From the NCBI RefSeq assembly GCF_000317205.1, contig NZ_AJLK01000118.1:21048-85047 (forward strand): a stretch of DNA of 64,000 bases. Direction: 5' to 3'. The notes beneath the pieces were generated by a model. The model made no database searches and was not told the DNA's origin. It saw only the letters and a list, made by a program, of their open reading frames with translations. This DNA comes from Fischerella muscicola PCC 7414. GTDB taxonomy: Bacteria; Cyanobacteriota; Cyanobacteriia; Cyanobacteriales; Nostocaceae. Of this stretch, positions 1-9,317 are shown piece after piece (within the stretch, counting starts at the first letter, position 1; every line of letters starts with the position of its first letter). Both the position numbers and the translations under genes were made by a program.

Positions 1-1
1 C

Positions 2-697
2 ATTGATGAAATTGAAGACCATCCCACACTAGATAACCAGACCAAAGCTAATATTTTGCGATCAATTAGCTTAACATTACAGGCAGCAGTTGATGGTTTC
101 ACTATCGATGCTTTCTCTAGGGAATTTAGCTCTCACGAAAAATTATTAGCAGAGGTAACTATCAGAATCAGGGAATGGGCGCTACTAGCACCTGAGACTA
201 TCGCTCCCCGAATTTGGGATGCAACTGGAGCAATGGCAGACAGGATGGCATACTGGGCAGAAAGAAATTGGAAAATTCATACAGAGTCTGATTTAGATCG
301 CTATACTTTTGGGGTTGCGGGTGCGGTAGGGCTGTTACTTTCTGATTTGTGGACTTGGTATGATGGAACGCAGACTAACCGTACTTATGCAGTTGGATTT
401 GGTAGAGGTCTACAGGCAGTTAACATTCTCCGTAACCATAAAGAAGATTTAACCCGTAACGTCAATTTTTTTCCAGATGGTTGGAGTGCAGACAATATGC
501 AAGTGTATGCTCGTCGTAATCTAGCATTAGCAGAAGCTTATACCAAAGCCCTGAGTGCTGGCCCGACTTTAGACTTTTGCCAAATTCCCCTCAGTTTAGC
601 TTATGGTACTCTCAATGCCCTTGCTGATGGTAGAGAGAAACTTAGTCGTAGTGATGTACTGGCACTGATTGAGCAGGTAACTAATCTCAGCAAATAG
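2..697 (+). CDS. Squalene/phytoene synthase family protein, 3' part only
   Basis: The reading frame is open from the left edge of the window, so the 5' end lies outside it; about 231 codons are present. The family condenses two prenyl diphosphates head to head in isoprenoid (squalene or carotenoid) synthesis. Visible family features are the end of the first acidic motif (DEIEDHP, right at the edge), the segment YTFGVAGAVG, and the second motif block GRGLQAVNILRNHKEDL followed by NFFPDGW. The second acidic motif, commonly D-x-x-E-D in the family, reads N-H-K-E-D here, so its first Asp is Asn. Which prenyl substrate is used cannot be decided from this fragment. The TTG at 56 lies inside the gene and is not a real start. 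Confidence 0.85.
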   Translation: MDEIEDHPTLDNQTKANILRSISLTLQAAVDGFTIDAFSREFSSHEKLLAEVTIRIREWALLAPETIAPRIWDATGAMADRMAYWAERNWKIHTESDLDRYTFGVAGAVGLLLSDLWTWYDGTQTNRTYAVGFGRGLQAVNILRNHKEDLTRNVNFFPDGWSADNMQVYARRNLALAEAYTKALSAGPTLDFCQIPLSLAYGTLNALADGREKLSRSDVLALIEQVTNLSK

Positions 698-1052
698 AAA
701 TTGATGAATTACGTAAGACTGTGAATTAACAAAGTCGCTAATAGATCATGGGAAACACCCAACATACCAATGAACAACCAACCACCCACGAAAGATCCAT
801 CTGTGTCATCTGGAGGACACTGCGCCCTTGGGGGTTCCAACAGTTGTAGCACGTGTCCGTTGTTTATCGGTGTGTATCGGCGGAAAGTTTGAGCTAGGGC
901 TTGGGGCGTACTCTACCTTGAAGCCGCCCTACGGGCGTCTACAAAGCAGCGTCCTGGAGGGAACTTCAAAGCTTTCCAAGAGAGTGGTCGATTTCTAAAA
1001 AAACGATTTTTTACCAGACGCAATATTCCTTGCGTCTCCATATTAATTCACA
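698..1052. other. Intergenic spacer with dispersed-repeat pieces
   Basis: No gene is supported in these 355 bases. The spacer holds fragments of repeats seen elsewhere in the window, for example a GC-rich piece around 905-945 with the core CGCCCTACGGGCG (a short palindrome) followed by TCTACAAAG, and the phrase TGTGTATCGGC, which resembles the CATCGGTGTGTATCG near 10180. Confidence 0.5.
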
Positions 1053-1568
1053 TCAGGCGTGAATTATGAGATTTTCAGCATTCATAATTTGTGAAGAATT
1101 TTTCTTCAGCATTTGGGCGATCGCATCACCAGGAACAGGACGACTAAAGTAGAATCCCTGACCTTCATGACACCCACGCTGTTGTAGTTCTGTGGCCATG
1201 ATTTGTTGGCTGTGCAGTTCCTGCAACTGAGCATTGATCTCTGAGGAATAAAACTTGTATTGGCTACGTCCCTGTTGCTTTGCTTGATACAAGGCTATAT
1301 GAGCCTGTTGTAAAAGTTGATCTACACCATTGCGATCGCTCAAATCATTAATTGTGATACCGATGCTAGTTGTGATCCGAATTGTGTTACCTGCAATTAG
1401 GAAGGGTTTTGCCAATGTGCTTTGTAGTAACTGAGATAGCTGAATGACACTCTCAAAAGAAGGAATGTTAGTTCGAGCGATCGCAAACTCATCTCCATTT
1501 AAATGAGCCAGAATATCTGTTTGAGCGACACAATTTGATAAACGCTGGCCCCAATGGCAGTGTGTCTT
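1053..1568 (-). pseudogene. Remnant of a GGDEF-EAL (c-di-GMP) protein
   Basis: Read on the minus strand, an open frame from about 1568 down to the stop at 1053 encodes the second half of a GGDEF domain and the very end of an EAL domain. The GGDEF signature reads HLNGDEFAI, and the GGDEF end is recognisable as ITTSIGITI and ALYQAKQQGRSQYKFY. The frame then passes straight from QQIMATELQQ to RGCHEGQGFYFSRPVPGDAI, which is the C-terminal EAL segment. Roughly 200 codons of EAL domain, including every catalytic residue, are missing by an apparent in-frame deletion. Upstream, a stop at 1569-1571 cuts the N-terminus. A working enzyme is not expected. Complete GGDEF proteins occur at 10.7-13.6 kb. 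Confidence 0.8.
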
Positions 1569-1852
1569 TTATTCACAATTAGTTAAAAATAATTTCAGCG
1601 CAAATAAATATTTTTAAGTTATATATCATACTTTTATATATTTTTTGCTCATAAAGCTTATTCCATGTTTATCTCTTAAAATAAGCTTTATAGACATTTT
1701 AAATGTTAAATAATCTACGTTTATTTACTTTTAAGAATGTAAAAAATTTAAAATTATTGTTGATTCATGCCAAAGGGTATCCCTGGGTATACCCTCACAA
1801 CTTCCTCAAATTTTTACATTTAATTTATATCTAGCTACTTAATTTCAACTAG

Positions 1853-2122
1853 GTTTATGGCAAGAAGACGGACAATATTTCAGATAGCAGCAAAGCCGGA
1901 AAACCCTTTGCACCAGGGGAGAATATTGAAGCTGCGATCGCAGCACTCTTGGCGGCAAATGCCAAACTACCTGAGTCACGCTGCCAAAAAAGCATTTCCA
2001 AGACTTTCCCAATTATGTCATCGGCATTGGGTAAAGCTGAATATATCCAGATCGATAACTTGATGTGCTTTCAGCAGATAAGGGGGGAAAGCAACTCAAG
2101 AGTCAAAATTTTTGACTTTTGA
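1853..2122 (+). other. Possible gene remnant, unrecognised
   Basis: After a TAG at 1850 the frame starting GTT TAT GGC is open to the TGA at 2120-2122 and gives a protein-like stretch containing GKPFAPGENIEAAIAALL and LGKAEYIQIDNL. It has no convincing start codon and no family I recognise. A competing frame with an ATG (1857-2063) gives an unnatural basic product. The DNA from about 1570 to 1850 just upstream is AT-rich with nothing identifiable. It may be the tail of a decayed gene; confidence is low. Confidence 0.22.
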
Positions 2123-2170
2123 ATTTTGACTTGTTACCCCACCCACAAACAACTAACCACTAACCACTGT

Positions 2171-2196
2171 ACAGACGTGCCATGGCACGTCTGGTA
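2171..2196. repeat. Palindromic repeat, copy 1
   Basis: Contains the perfect 20-bp palindrome AGACGTGCCATGGCACGTCT at 2173-2192. An identical palindrome with the same flanks (CTGTAC before, GGTACAACAACCAACAA after) lies at 4760-4779, and a related longer one at 48998-49025. It sits just downstream of the ftsH stop among CAACCAA-type short repeats. Confidence 0.85.
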
Positions 2197-2220
2197 CAAC
2201 AACCAACAACCAACCAACAA

Positions 2221-4143
2221 CTAACCACTAACCACCAATTGTTGTTTTTCAGGTAACTGAGTATACTCAGCCACAATTTTCCGGAATTGCTCTCCTTCTA
2301 TTGTCTCTTGTTCTACTAACAAATCCACCAGTTGATGAATAACCTGCTGATTTTCTTGGATCAACTGTTTCGCTTTTTGGTAGCAATCGATAATCATCTC
2401 ACGGACTTTCGCATCAATTTTGCCAGCAATTTCCTCAGAATATTCTGATTTTGTCATCCAATCGCGTCCTAAAAACACCTCACTATTTTGGCTTTCCAAA
2501 GAAAACTGTCCTAACTCAGACATGCCATACAGCGTCACCATCTGCCGAGCTATTGATGTCACATATCCTAGTTCCCTTTCAGCCTTTCTACCACCCGCAG
2601 TTTCGGCAGAACCAAAAATCACTTCCTCTGCGGCTCTACCTCCTAATACTGCTGTAATTTTGGCCAATAGCTGGCTGCGAGACAATAAAAAATGCTCTTC
2701 ATTGGAAATAAACCAGGTCATTCCCAATTCTTGTCCTCGTCGAATCAACATGACTTTTTCTACTGGATCATGGTCTTTAAGGAGAGTTCCCACTAAAGCA
2801 TGTCCTACTTCATGGTAAGCAACCAATCGCTTGATCTTGCTGTCTATCAAGGGGGTTCCTTCCATCCCTGCCACTACCCGAACTACGGCATCATCAATTT
2901 CTGTCATGGTGATAGCATCTTTATGCCTTCTGGCGGTGAGAATGGCAGCTTCGTTGAGCAGGTTAGCTAAGTCTGCGCCAGTAAAACCAGTCGTACGACG
3001 AGCGATCGCTTCTAAGGAAACACTTGAGTCAATTTTCTTATTCCGAGCATGAACTTTTAAAATTTCCAAACGCCCTTTAATATCCGGTACATCAACAATT
3101 ACCTGGCGGTCAAATCTTCCGGGTCTGAGTAATGCTGCATCCAAAACATCTGGGCGGTTAGTGGCAGCAATAATAATAATGCCAGTGTTGCCTTCAAAAC
3201 CATCCATCTCTGTCAGTAGTTGGTTGAGGGTTTGTTCCCGTTCATCATTACCACCACCAATACCCGTACCCCGTTGTCTACCAACGGCATCAATTTCATC
3301 AATAAATATTAAACAAGGGGCATTATCTTTGGCTTTTTTGAATAAGTCACGGACACGAGACGCACCCACACCGACAAACATTTCCACAAATTCAGAACCG
3401 GAAATGCTAAAGAAGGGAACGGCTGCTTCCCCAGCGATCGCTTTTGCTAATAAGGTTTTACCAGTACCTGGAGGCCCTACTAACAGGACTCCTTTGGGAA
3501 TACGCGCCCCAACAGCAGTAAATTTTTCTGGCTGTTTGAGGAAGGTAACAACTTCTTGAAGTTCTTCTTTCGCTTCTTCAATACCAGCGACATCATCGAA
3601 TTTGATACCAGTTTTAGCCTCCATTTGAAAGCGAGCTCTGGATTTACCAAAGTTCATGGCTTGGCTAGAAGCATTCGTAGAGCGGCGTAGGAACAGTAAC
3701 ATTAAAGCAACCAGTGGCAAAATCCACATGAGGTTGAGCAAAAGACCAACAGCAGCTCTACTGTTAGCAGAGGAAACCTCGTCAAACTCAACTTTTTTTG
3801 CTTTAAGTTGGGCAATCAACTCTGGGTTTTGATCCAAAAGCTTTACACGCAGAGGTTGGGCATTTTCTGTCCCCTTCAGATATACATCTGCTACCTTTTC
3901 GGTTTCATCTAAATCTACCCTGGCGACTTCTCCAGCTTCAATTTTTTGGAGCAGTTGACCATAGGTAAGAGTGTTGTTGTCCTGCTGCTGCTGTTGCTGC
4001 TGCTCTGCTTTTTGTGCCAAGGCAGGAGGAGTACCTTCCACAAATCCTGGCAAAATCATTAAACCAGCTACCAACGCCCCTGCCAAAGCTGTACGTTTTG
4101 TCGGTCGCTGTTTTTTTGACACCTTTTTCTCAAAACTTCTCAT
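2221..4143 (-). CDS. ftsH: ATP-dependent zinc metalloprotease FtsH
   Basis: Membrane-anchored AAA+ protease, 640 aa, the usual family length, which unfolds and degrades membrane and damaged proteins. Visible in order: a hydrophobic N-terminal segment (about 18-35), a glutamine run near 48-54 encoded by CAG/CAA repeats, the FtsH extracellular region, a second membrane helix (about 131-152), Walker A GPPGTGKT (223-230), Walker B LIFIDEID (278-285), the arginine-finger region LRPGRFDRQ, and the zinc motif HEVGH (444-448). The position that supplies the third zinc ligand as Asp in well-studied homologues aligns with Glu524 here (AERELGYVT). Cyanobacteria usually carry several FtsH paralogues, and I cannot say which one this is. 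It stands alone, divergent from its neighbour. Confidence 0.95.
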   Translation of the reverse strand: MRSFEKKVSKKQRPTKRTALAGALVAGLMILPGFVEGTPPALAQKAEQQQQQQQDNNTLTYGQLLQKIEAGEVARVDLDETEKVADVYLKGTENAQPLRVKLLDQNPELIAQLKAKKVEFDEVSSANSRAAVGLLLNLMWILPLVALMLLFLRRSTNASSQAMNFGKSRARFQMEAKTGIKFDDVAGIEEAKEELQEVVTFLKQPEKFTAVGARIPKGVLLVGPPGTGKTLLAKAIAGEAAVPFFSISGSEFVEMFVGVGASRVRDLFKKAKDNAPCLIFIDEIDAVGRQRGTGIGGGNDEREQTLNQLLTEMDGFEGNTGIIIIAATNRPDVLDAALLRPGRFDRQVIVDVPDIKGRLEILKVHARNKKIDSSVSLEAIARRTTGFTGADLANLLNEAAILTARRHKDAITMTEIDDAVVRVVAGMEGTPLIDSKIKRLVAYHEVGHALVGTLLKDHDPVEKVMLIRRGQELGMTWFISNEEHFLLSRSQLLAKITAVLGGRAAEEVIFGSAETAGGRKAERELGYVTSIARQMVTLYGMSELGQFSLESQNSEVFLGRDWMTKSEYSEEIAGKIDAKVREMIIDCYQKAKQLIQENQQVIHQLVDLLVEQETIEGEQFRKIVAEYTQLPEKQQLVVSG

Positions 4144-4898
4144 AAGAATTACCCTTTATCCGCTGCCACGATCTGAGCGCTGGTTTTGTATGGCTTTATT
4201 TTTAGAAAGAGTAGAAATAACCTTTTCTCACTCTAGTGTAGCTCTGACAAAAACCCATTCCCAAGTTTTTCTACTCATACTTGTAAACGTGAAATACCAA
4301 CTACTAGTTCCAGGGTAAGCATCGCCCATAATTTTTGCAGAATCTTGATTTTATTTCGCTCAAGAGTAATTAACTTACTATTTAAAGCTTTTTCCAATTG
4401 GAATCAGACAGAAAAGTAATTTTTTTGACCAAAAATCAGCTCATCGGAGATTACTAATTCTTTTATCAAAAAATATTCCTTTCAACCGGAATTTGACAAG
4501 CCAGGTTATATATAGTTAAGATATATTCATAGTCGTAATGATTCCGTTTTGCAAAATATATCTTCAGGTAGTTTAGCTAACTTCAGAAGGGGTGTAGGAG
4601 TGTAAGGGTATGGGGAGTAATGTAGAGACGCGCTATTTGAAGCGTCTAGGAGTGTGAGGAGTGTGAGGAGTAGTAAGCAATCAACAACCAACAATTAACT
4701 ACTAACTACTAATGTACAGACGCGATGTTCCTCGCGTCTCTACACACTAACCACTGTACAGACGTGCCATGGCACGTCTGGTACAACAACCAACAACTAA
4801 CAACTAACAACTAACAACCAACAACTAACAACTAATTCTGGTGTGTGCAGTTCATGATCACTACTTATTGAAGTTAATTAGTAGCTGGATGATTGATT
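4144..4898. other. Long repeat-rich intergenic region upstream of ftsH
   Basis: No gene is supported. The ftsH-proximal part is AT-rich and presumably holds promoters for the divergent genes, but none can be named. From about 4590 onward come G-rich phrases (GTGAGGAGTGTGAGG), short CAACTAA/CAACCAA repeats, an imperfect palindrome around 4711-4742 (ACAGACGCGATG...CGCGTCTCTAC) and the perfect palindrome at 4760-4779. Confidence 0.6.
4758..4784. repeat. Palindromic repeat, copy 2
   Basis: AGACGTGCCATGGCACGTCT at 4760-4779 is a perfect 20-bp palindrome, identical to the copy at 2173-2192 together with its flanking bases. Duplication of the palindrome with flanks points to a dispersed repeat unit rather than chance. 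Confidence 0.85.
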
Positions 4899-5444
4899 AT
4901 GGTAAAAATAGTTGGCATTGGTGGCAGTTTAAGAGCAGACTCCTACAGTCAAATAGCCTTACGTTTGGCAGCCCAACGGGTAGAAGCTTTAGGTGCAGAA
5001 GTGGAAATACTGGATTTACGGGAAATGCAATTGCCGTTTTGTAACGGAGAACAGGAGTATCCAGATTATCCAGATGTGCAAAAGTTGCAATATGCTGTGA
5101 GTCGTGCTGATGGGTTAATTTTGGCGACACCAGAATATCACGGCAGTATCAGTGGTGTTTTAAAAAATGCCTTAGATTTGATGAGTTTTGAGCAGCTGTC
5201 TGGTAAGGTAACAGGATTAATTAGTGTGTTGGGAGGACAACCTAATAGCAACGCCTTGAATGATTTAAGAATCATTATGCGCTGGGTACACGGCTGGGTG
5301 ATTCCCGAACAAATTGCTATTGGACAAGCGTGGAAAGCTTTCAGTCCTGAAGGGAAGTTGTTGGATGAAAAGCTTGCCCAAAGATTTGATCAGTTTGCTC
5401 AGAGTTTGGTGGATAATACCCGCAAGCTACGAGAAGTTGATTAG
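4899..5444 (+). CDS. NAD(P)H-dependent FMN reductase family protein
   Basis: Flavodoxin-like reductase of 181 aa that in this family passes electrons from NAD(P)H to free or bound FMN or to quinones. The N-terminus MVKIVGIGGSLRADS gives the flavin-phosphate loop (GSLRxxS, residues 9-15), and PEYHGSISGVLKNALD (78-93) is the second hallmark. The ATG at 4899 is preferred over the upstream TTG at 4893 because it places the first beta strand at the N-terminus. It stands alone on the plus strand and ends at a hairpin shared with the convergent gene. The physiological acceptor cannot be told from sequence. Confidence 0.85.
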   Translation: MVKIVGIGGSLRADSYSQIALRLAAQRVEALGAEVEILDLREMQLPFCNGEQEYPDYPDVQKLQYAVSRADGLILATPEYHGSISGVLKNALDLMSFEQLSGKVTGLISVLGGQPNSNALNDLRIIMRWVHGWVIPEQIAIGQAWKAFSPEGKLLDEKLAQRFDQFAQSLVDNTRKLREVD

Positions 5445-5456
5445 TTAGTAGGAAAC

Positions 5457-5486
5457 TAGGTGGGTTGAGTTTCTCAACCCAACCTA
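5457..5486. terminator. Hairpin between convergent genes
   Basis: TAGGTGGGTTGAG, loop TTT, then CTCAACCCAACCTA form a 13-bp stem with one bulged base, followed by TATTTTATG. It lies between the stop of the FMN reductase (5444) and the stop of the minus-strand gene (5502), so it may end transcription from both sides. Confidence 0.7.
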
Positions 5487-5501
5487 TATTTTATGAGCCA
5501 A

Positions 5502-6413
5502 TCACATAGATATTGACTTTCGAGAAAAGGTAATTTTATCCACTGCAACCATTGACATAGGTTTCATCTCTCCAGTTTCTATATCCACTGAAAAAAGGAA
5601 ATTAGTTCCTTCGTTTTTAGGATCAGCAAGCGCATAAACTTCTCCTGATGGAGAAAAGGTAAGGCTTAGTAAATCATTTTGCAAAGGCTGTTCATCAAAC
5701 ATCAATAGCGATAAGGTGACAATGTTTCCCTTACCAGTAATCATAGACCTGTTATCCAGGTCTAGCTGTACCAATCTTGTAATACCTTCTCTACGGAGAG
5801 TGGTAGCATAGATTCTTCCATCCGGACTTAGGGCAAGATTACTAAATCGTCTATCTGGTAATAATTCCGGCAGAGATAAATCAGAACCAGAAGAGACTTT
5901 GCCATTTTTTGGATTAATTATTATCATCTCAAAAGGAGGAATACCTCCATTTAGACTGACTATACCAATTAGTTTGTCGTCTTTCGTAGCCAGCAGATTT
6001 TCAATTGTACAATTAGATTTTTTTAATTCTGATATTTTTTTTGATTTAGAAGATTGATTATCAAAAAACAGCAGTTTATTATAATTTCCCTCTCTAGTTA
6101 ATGCTGTACTTACAATAACAAATGTACCATTTGATAGGGCAGTTAAACCAGTTATTCGCTCAGTCGGTTCAGTGTATAAAGCCAAGCTGGTTGTCTCAGT
6201 TTTTATATCAGTTTTATCTACTTTTGTGGGGGGAATCTCTTTAAAGGTTTTAGGTGTAATTCGGCTAGTCATAGCCTGCCTACCAGTTGGTAAGTCTAAA
6301 GATACCAAGGAAATTGCTGGGGTAGTATTTGCGAAGTCAGTAGAGATTGTTTGACTTAGACTTTGCTTCTTGTTAAATTTTGCTCCGATGAGCAAGGCTG
6401 ATCCATTGGCCAA
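5502..6413 (-). CDS. Unrecognised protein, beta-propeller-like
   Basis: About 303 aa with no family I recognise by name. Repeated strand patterns of the type ALSPDGRIYATT, TFSPSGEVYALAD and LIGIVSLNGG, spaced through the protein, resemble blades of a beta-propeller of the NHL/SMP-30 kind. No start ATG exists in this frame; the nearest start is TTG at 6413. An ATG at 6447 in another frame (MSSDRQMWG) would join smoothly to this frame (KTLANGSALL) if the run of five C at 6421-6425 had one base fewer. The annotated 5' end is therefore doubtful: either a TTG start or a frameshifted gene. It is convergent with the FMN reductase. Confidence 0.55.
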   Translation of the reverse strand: MANGSALLIGAKFNKKQSLSQTISTDFANTTPAISLVSLDLPTGRQAMTSRITPKTFKEIPPTKVDKTDIKTETTSLALYTEPTERITGLTALSNGTFVIVSTALTREGNYNKLLFFDNQSSKSKKISELKKSNCTIENLLATKDDKLIGIVSLNGGIPPFEMIIINPKNGKVSSGSDLSLPELLPDRRFSNLALSPDGRIYATTLRREGITRLVQLDLDNRSMITGKGNIVTLSLLMFDEQPLQNDLLSLTFSPSGEVYALADPKNEGTNFLFSVDIETGEMKPMSMVAVDKITFSRKSISM

Positions 6414-6640
6414 TGTCTTACCCCCACATTTGGCGATCGCTACTCATAATGCCAACTGACCAAATTGTTAACATTTGAATTTTTAGATCATAGATTGGCA
6501 AACTAAGTATATGGTAGTTTGACGGCAAGCAATGTTAATCTTTGCAAAATTGTAAGAGCGTGGGGGTGTGCATAAATAAGGTAGTAAAAAGACCTATAGA
6601 CTATTGGCCATTATTGACAATGGAACGCCAGTTGCGTAAC

Positions 6641-7963
6641 TCATGTAAATGTTAAGGCTTGTCCGCGTACTTGTGTATGCAGTTTGCCTTTTTCATAAAC
6701 AATCTCACCACCGACAATAGTGTAAGCAGGCCATCCAGTGAGATTCCAACCTTCAAAAGGACTCCAACCACATTTACTTAAGATTTCTTCACGTAAAACT
6801 GGACGGTAAGTTTGTAAATCGACAAGCACCAAATCGGCATCATAACCAGGTGCGATCGCTCCTTTGTTAGGAATACCATAGGCTTTGGCGACAGCAGTAG
6901 ACATCCAATTGACAACTTGGGCAACACTACATCGCCCCTGGGCTGTGGCTGTTAACATTAAAGGTAAAGAAGTTTCTACCCCTGGCATTCCAGAGGGACT
7001 ATTGGGGTAAGGTTGCGCTTTTTCTTCTAAGGTGTGGGGTGCGTGATCGGTAGCAATAAAATCAATCACGCCATCATGCAAAGCTTGCCAGAGTACTTCG
7101 TTATCGTGGGGCGATCGCAAAGGTGGATTCATCTGGGCCAATGTGCCAATCTTTTCATAGGCACTAGTATTCAAAAATAAATGTTGTGGTGTTACTTCCG
7201 CTGTCACCCAACTAGGTTTGTGTTGACGCAGTAACTCTGCTTCCTCAGCCGTAGACATATGTAAAATATGCAGACGACGCTGATATTTTTCTGACAGTTT
7301 TAATACCTGCTGCGTTGCTAAGAGTGCTGCCTGATTATCTTGGATTTGAGAATGAACAGCGACGTCATGAATACCAGCAAATTCTTGGCGTCTTTGGTTA
7401 ATTCTCGCTTGATCTTCAGCGTGGACGGCAATTAAGCGTTTTCCTTTGGCAAATATCGCCTCCAAAACCTCTTGCTGATCGACAAGCAACTGGCCATGCA
7501 TCGATCCCATAAAAATTTTGATCCCTGGAGTGGGATTTGCCAACAGCAAGTCCGGCAAAATTTCTGCTGTTGCACCTATAAAAAAGCCATAGTTAACTAG
7601 GCATTTATTCTGGGCGCGTTGCAATTTATCATCAAGTGCTTGCTGGGTAGTTGTGAGAGGACGCGTATTTGGCATTTCCAAAAAAGAGGTGACTCCGCCT
7701 TTGGCACACGCACAAGTCGCAGTAAACAAATCCTCTTTGTGTTCCAATCCTGGTTCACGGAAGTGTACCTGTGGATCAATGACTCCTGGCAACAAAATTA
7801 ACCCTTCTGCGTCAATTTCTCTGATCGCTGTTTGGTCGGTGGATATTTCTGGTGCGACTTCGACAATGAAGCGATCGCGCGTCAGCACATCCCCAATCAT
7901 GAATTCTCCATCGGGTAAGATTATCCGAGCGCGCCGAATTAGTAAACTAGTGGAAGATGACAT
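6641..7963 (-). CDS. pyrC: Dihydroorotase
   Basis: Zinc amidohydrolase of 440 aa that closes N-carbamoyl-aspartate to dihydroorotate in pyrimidine synthesis. Motifs: DPQVHFREPG (63-72), EMPNTRP, GIKIFMGSMHGQLLVD with a Lys that could be the carboxylated metal ligand, HAEDQ, LHILHMST, and ATDHAPH with the catalytic Asp. The first metal motif reads Q-x-H where many dihydroorotases have H-x-H; my recollection is that a branch of the family has this form. Other amidohydrolases (allantoinase, hydantoinase) are less likely given the FREPG and ATDHAPH context. It is monocistronic, with no other pyrimidine gene nearby. Confidence 0.88.
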   Translation of the reverse strand: MSSSTSLLIRRARIILPDGEFMIGDVLTRDRFIVEVAPEISTDQTAIREIDAEGLILLPGVIDPQVHFREPGLEHKEDLFTATCACAKGGVTSFLEMPNTRPLTTTQQALDDKLQRAQNKCLVNYGFFIGATAEILPDLLLANPTPGIKIFMGSMHGQLLVDQQEVLEAIFAKGKRLIAVHAEDQARINQRRQEFAGIHDVAVHSQIQDNQAALLATQQVLKLSEKYQRRLHILHMSTAEEAELLRQHKPSWVTAEVTPQHLFLNTSAYEKIGTLAQMNPPLRSPHDNEVLWQALHDGVIDFIATDHAPHTLEEKAQPYPNSPSGMPGVETSLPLMLTATAQGRCSVAQVVNWMSTAVAKAYGIPNKGAIAPGYDADLVLVDLQTYRPVLREEILSKCGWSPFEGWNLTGWPAYTIVGGEIVYEKGKLHTQVRGQALTFT

Positions 7964-8431
7964 GGATGTTCAACTGTTAAAGCAAGAGCGATTTTTAACT
8001 AAATTCCCTTTGGGAGTAGGGTGTAGGGGTGTATGTGAGTAAGAGTGTAAGGAAAAAAATCAAATTTATGAATAACAACATTATGTGGAATTCACCTATA
8101 CCCTGATACCCTTACACGCTTATACCCTTATACCCTTATACCCTTATACCCTTAATGAGGAACCATAATCCTTTAGGTTAAACTGAATAAGATTGTTAGC
8201 CATTAATTTTTGTCACTGTTCACAAACAAGTTGATTTTTTTCTCATGAAATAAATAATTCAGTTATGAACCCGTAAACTCCTAAGTTTCTATCTCCACCT
8301 TCTATTTCAAGCTTGTCAACAGGACTACGTAACTCAAAAGACTTACTTAGCACGGTTAAGATTAACAGATATAACATCCTTTAAACGGACAAAATAGAAA
8401 TTGTATTTTGGGCCATTAGTCAATTAATTTC
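7964..8431. other. Intergenic region between pyrC and lepB
   Basis: Divergent spacer of 468 bases that must hold both promoters, though I cannot name -10/-35 boxes with confidence. It contains G-rich phrases near 8011-8050 (GGGTGTAGGGGTGTATG), an octamer array at 8121-8152, and an AT-rich stretch before lepB. No gene is supported. Confidence 0.5.
8121..8152. repeat. Tandem octamer array, 4 copies
   Basis: TATACCCT is repeated four times exactly, preceded by looser variants (ATACCCTGATACCCTTACACG). It is a short tandem repeat in the pyrC-lepB spacer and may vary in copy number between strains. Confidence 0.9.
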
Positions 8432-9076
8432 ATGCAAAATCAAGTGTCTGATAACAACAACTCGACTCAAAAACCTGACAGTTCCTGGATAGCAGAACTA
8501 GGTAGAACAATTGTATTAAGTATCGTATTGGCTTTGGGTATTCGTACCTTTGTGGCCGAAGCCCGGTGGATTCCATCGGGATCAATGGAACCAACCCTAC
8601 ATGGTTCGCCTAATCAATGGAAAGCAGATAAAATTATTGTTGATAAGTTAAGTTATAAATTTTCTAATCCCCAAAGGGGAGATATTGTAGTATTTTCACC
8701 CACAAAAGAGCTACAACAAGAACAATACCAAGATGCTTTTATTAAGCGTATTATTGGTTTGCCAGGAGAAAAAGTAGCACTCAAAAACGGTAAAGTATAT
8801 ATTAACAACGAACCCCTACCAGAAAACACGTATCTTTCTCCTTCGCAGGAGACAGTAGTCAACGTTTGTACTTCTGGCCCACAGCCGCCTTTTCTTGCTA
8901 AACCAGTAACTATACCTCCCGATTCCTATTTAGTATTAGGTGACAACCGTGACAGCAGTTATGATAGCCGCTGCTGGGGCGTTGTTCCTAGAGAAAATAT
9001 TATTGGTCGTGCCGTCATTCGTTTTTGGCCCCTAAATAATATTGGTGGTATCGATAAGTCGCCATTGTATCCGTAG
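8432..9076 (+). CDS. lepB: Signal peptidase I
   Basis: Membrane-bound serine protease of 214 aa that removes signal peptides from exported proteins. It has one N-terminal membrane helix (about 26-43) after a polar, Asn/Gln-rich N-terminus. The catalytic Ser51 lies in IPSGSMEPTL and the general-base Lys105 in FIKRIIGLPGE. Box E is LGDNRDSSYDSRCWG and a C-terminal FWPL follows. The length is typical of Gram-negative and cyanobacterial enzymes. It is transcribed away from pyrC, and a repeat region follows its stop. Confidence 0.95.
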   Translation: MQNQVSDNNNSTQKPDSSWIAELGRTIVLSIVLALGIRTFVAEARWIPSGSMEPTLHGSPNQWKADKIIVDKLSYKFSNPQRGDIVVFSPTKELQQEQYQDAFIKRIIGLPGEKVALKNGKVYINNEPLPENTYLSPSQETVVNVCTSGPQPPFLAKPVTIPPDSYLVLGDNRDSSYDSRCWGVVPRENIIGRAVIRFWPLNNIGGIDKSPLYP

Positions 9077-9317
9077 ATGAGGAGATGGGGAACTCGGGGT
9101 CCCCACTTTGTGGGGTTGGGGGGTAATGGGGAGTGTGGGGAGTGGGAGATCATTAACTAAACACTAACTACTAACCCTACCCTTACGGGAAGCCACTACG
9201 TGTCTACGGGTTCGTCAGTCGCTCATGGGGGAGACCCCCCTTGGGGCGCGCTGATTCACCACTAACCACCAACCATTAACCACCAACCACCAACCACCAA
9301 CCAACCACCAACAAATC
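9077..9317. repeat. Repeat-filled spacer (G-rich, dispersed and CCAACCA types)
   Basis: Three repeat types lie side by side: a G-rich block (9077-9150) with the phrase GGGGAACTCGGGGTCCCCAC, also found at 16070 and 38125; a dispersed unit (about 9170-9240) with CCCTTACGGGAAGCCACTACG and TCTACGGGTTCGTCAGTCG, present inverted at 45660-45717; and ACCAACC/CCACCAA short repeats up to the MOSC start. No gene is supported here. Confidence 0.8.

Noticed and set aside
2420..3559. Several long open frames on the plus strand opposite ftsH
   Set aside because: They are antisense shadows of a clear ftsH gene with no family features or ribosome binding sites.
3996..4010. CAG/CAA run in ftsH as a pathogenic-type expansion or frameshift
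   Set aside because: It encodes only eight or so Gln in a variable exposed region after the first helix, and the frame is intact.
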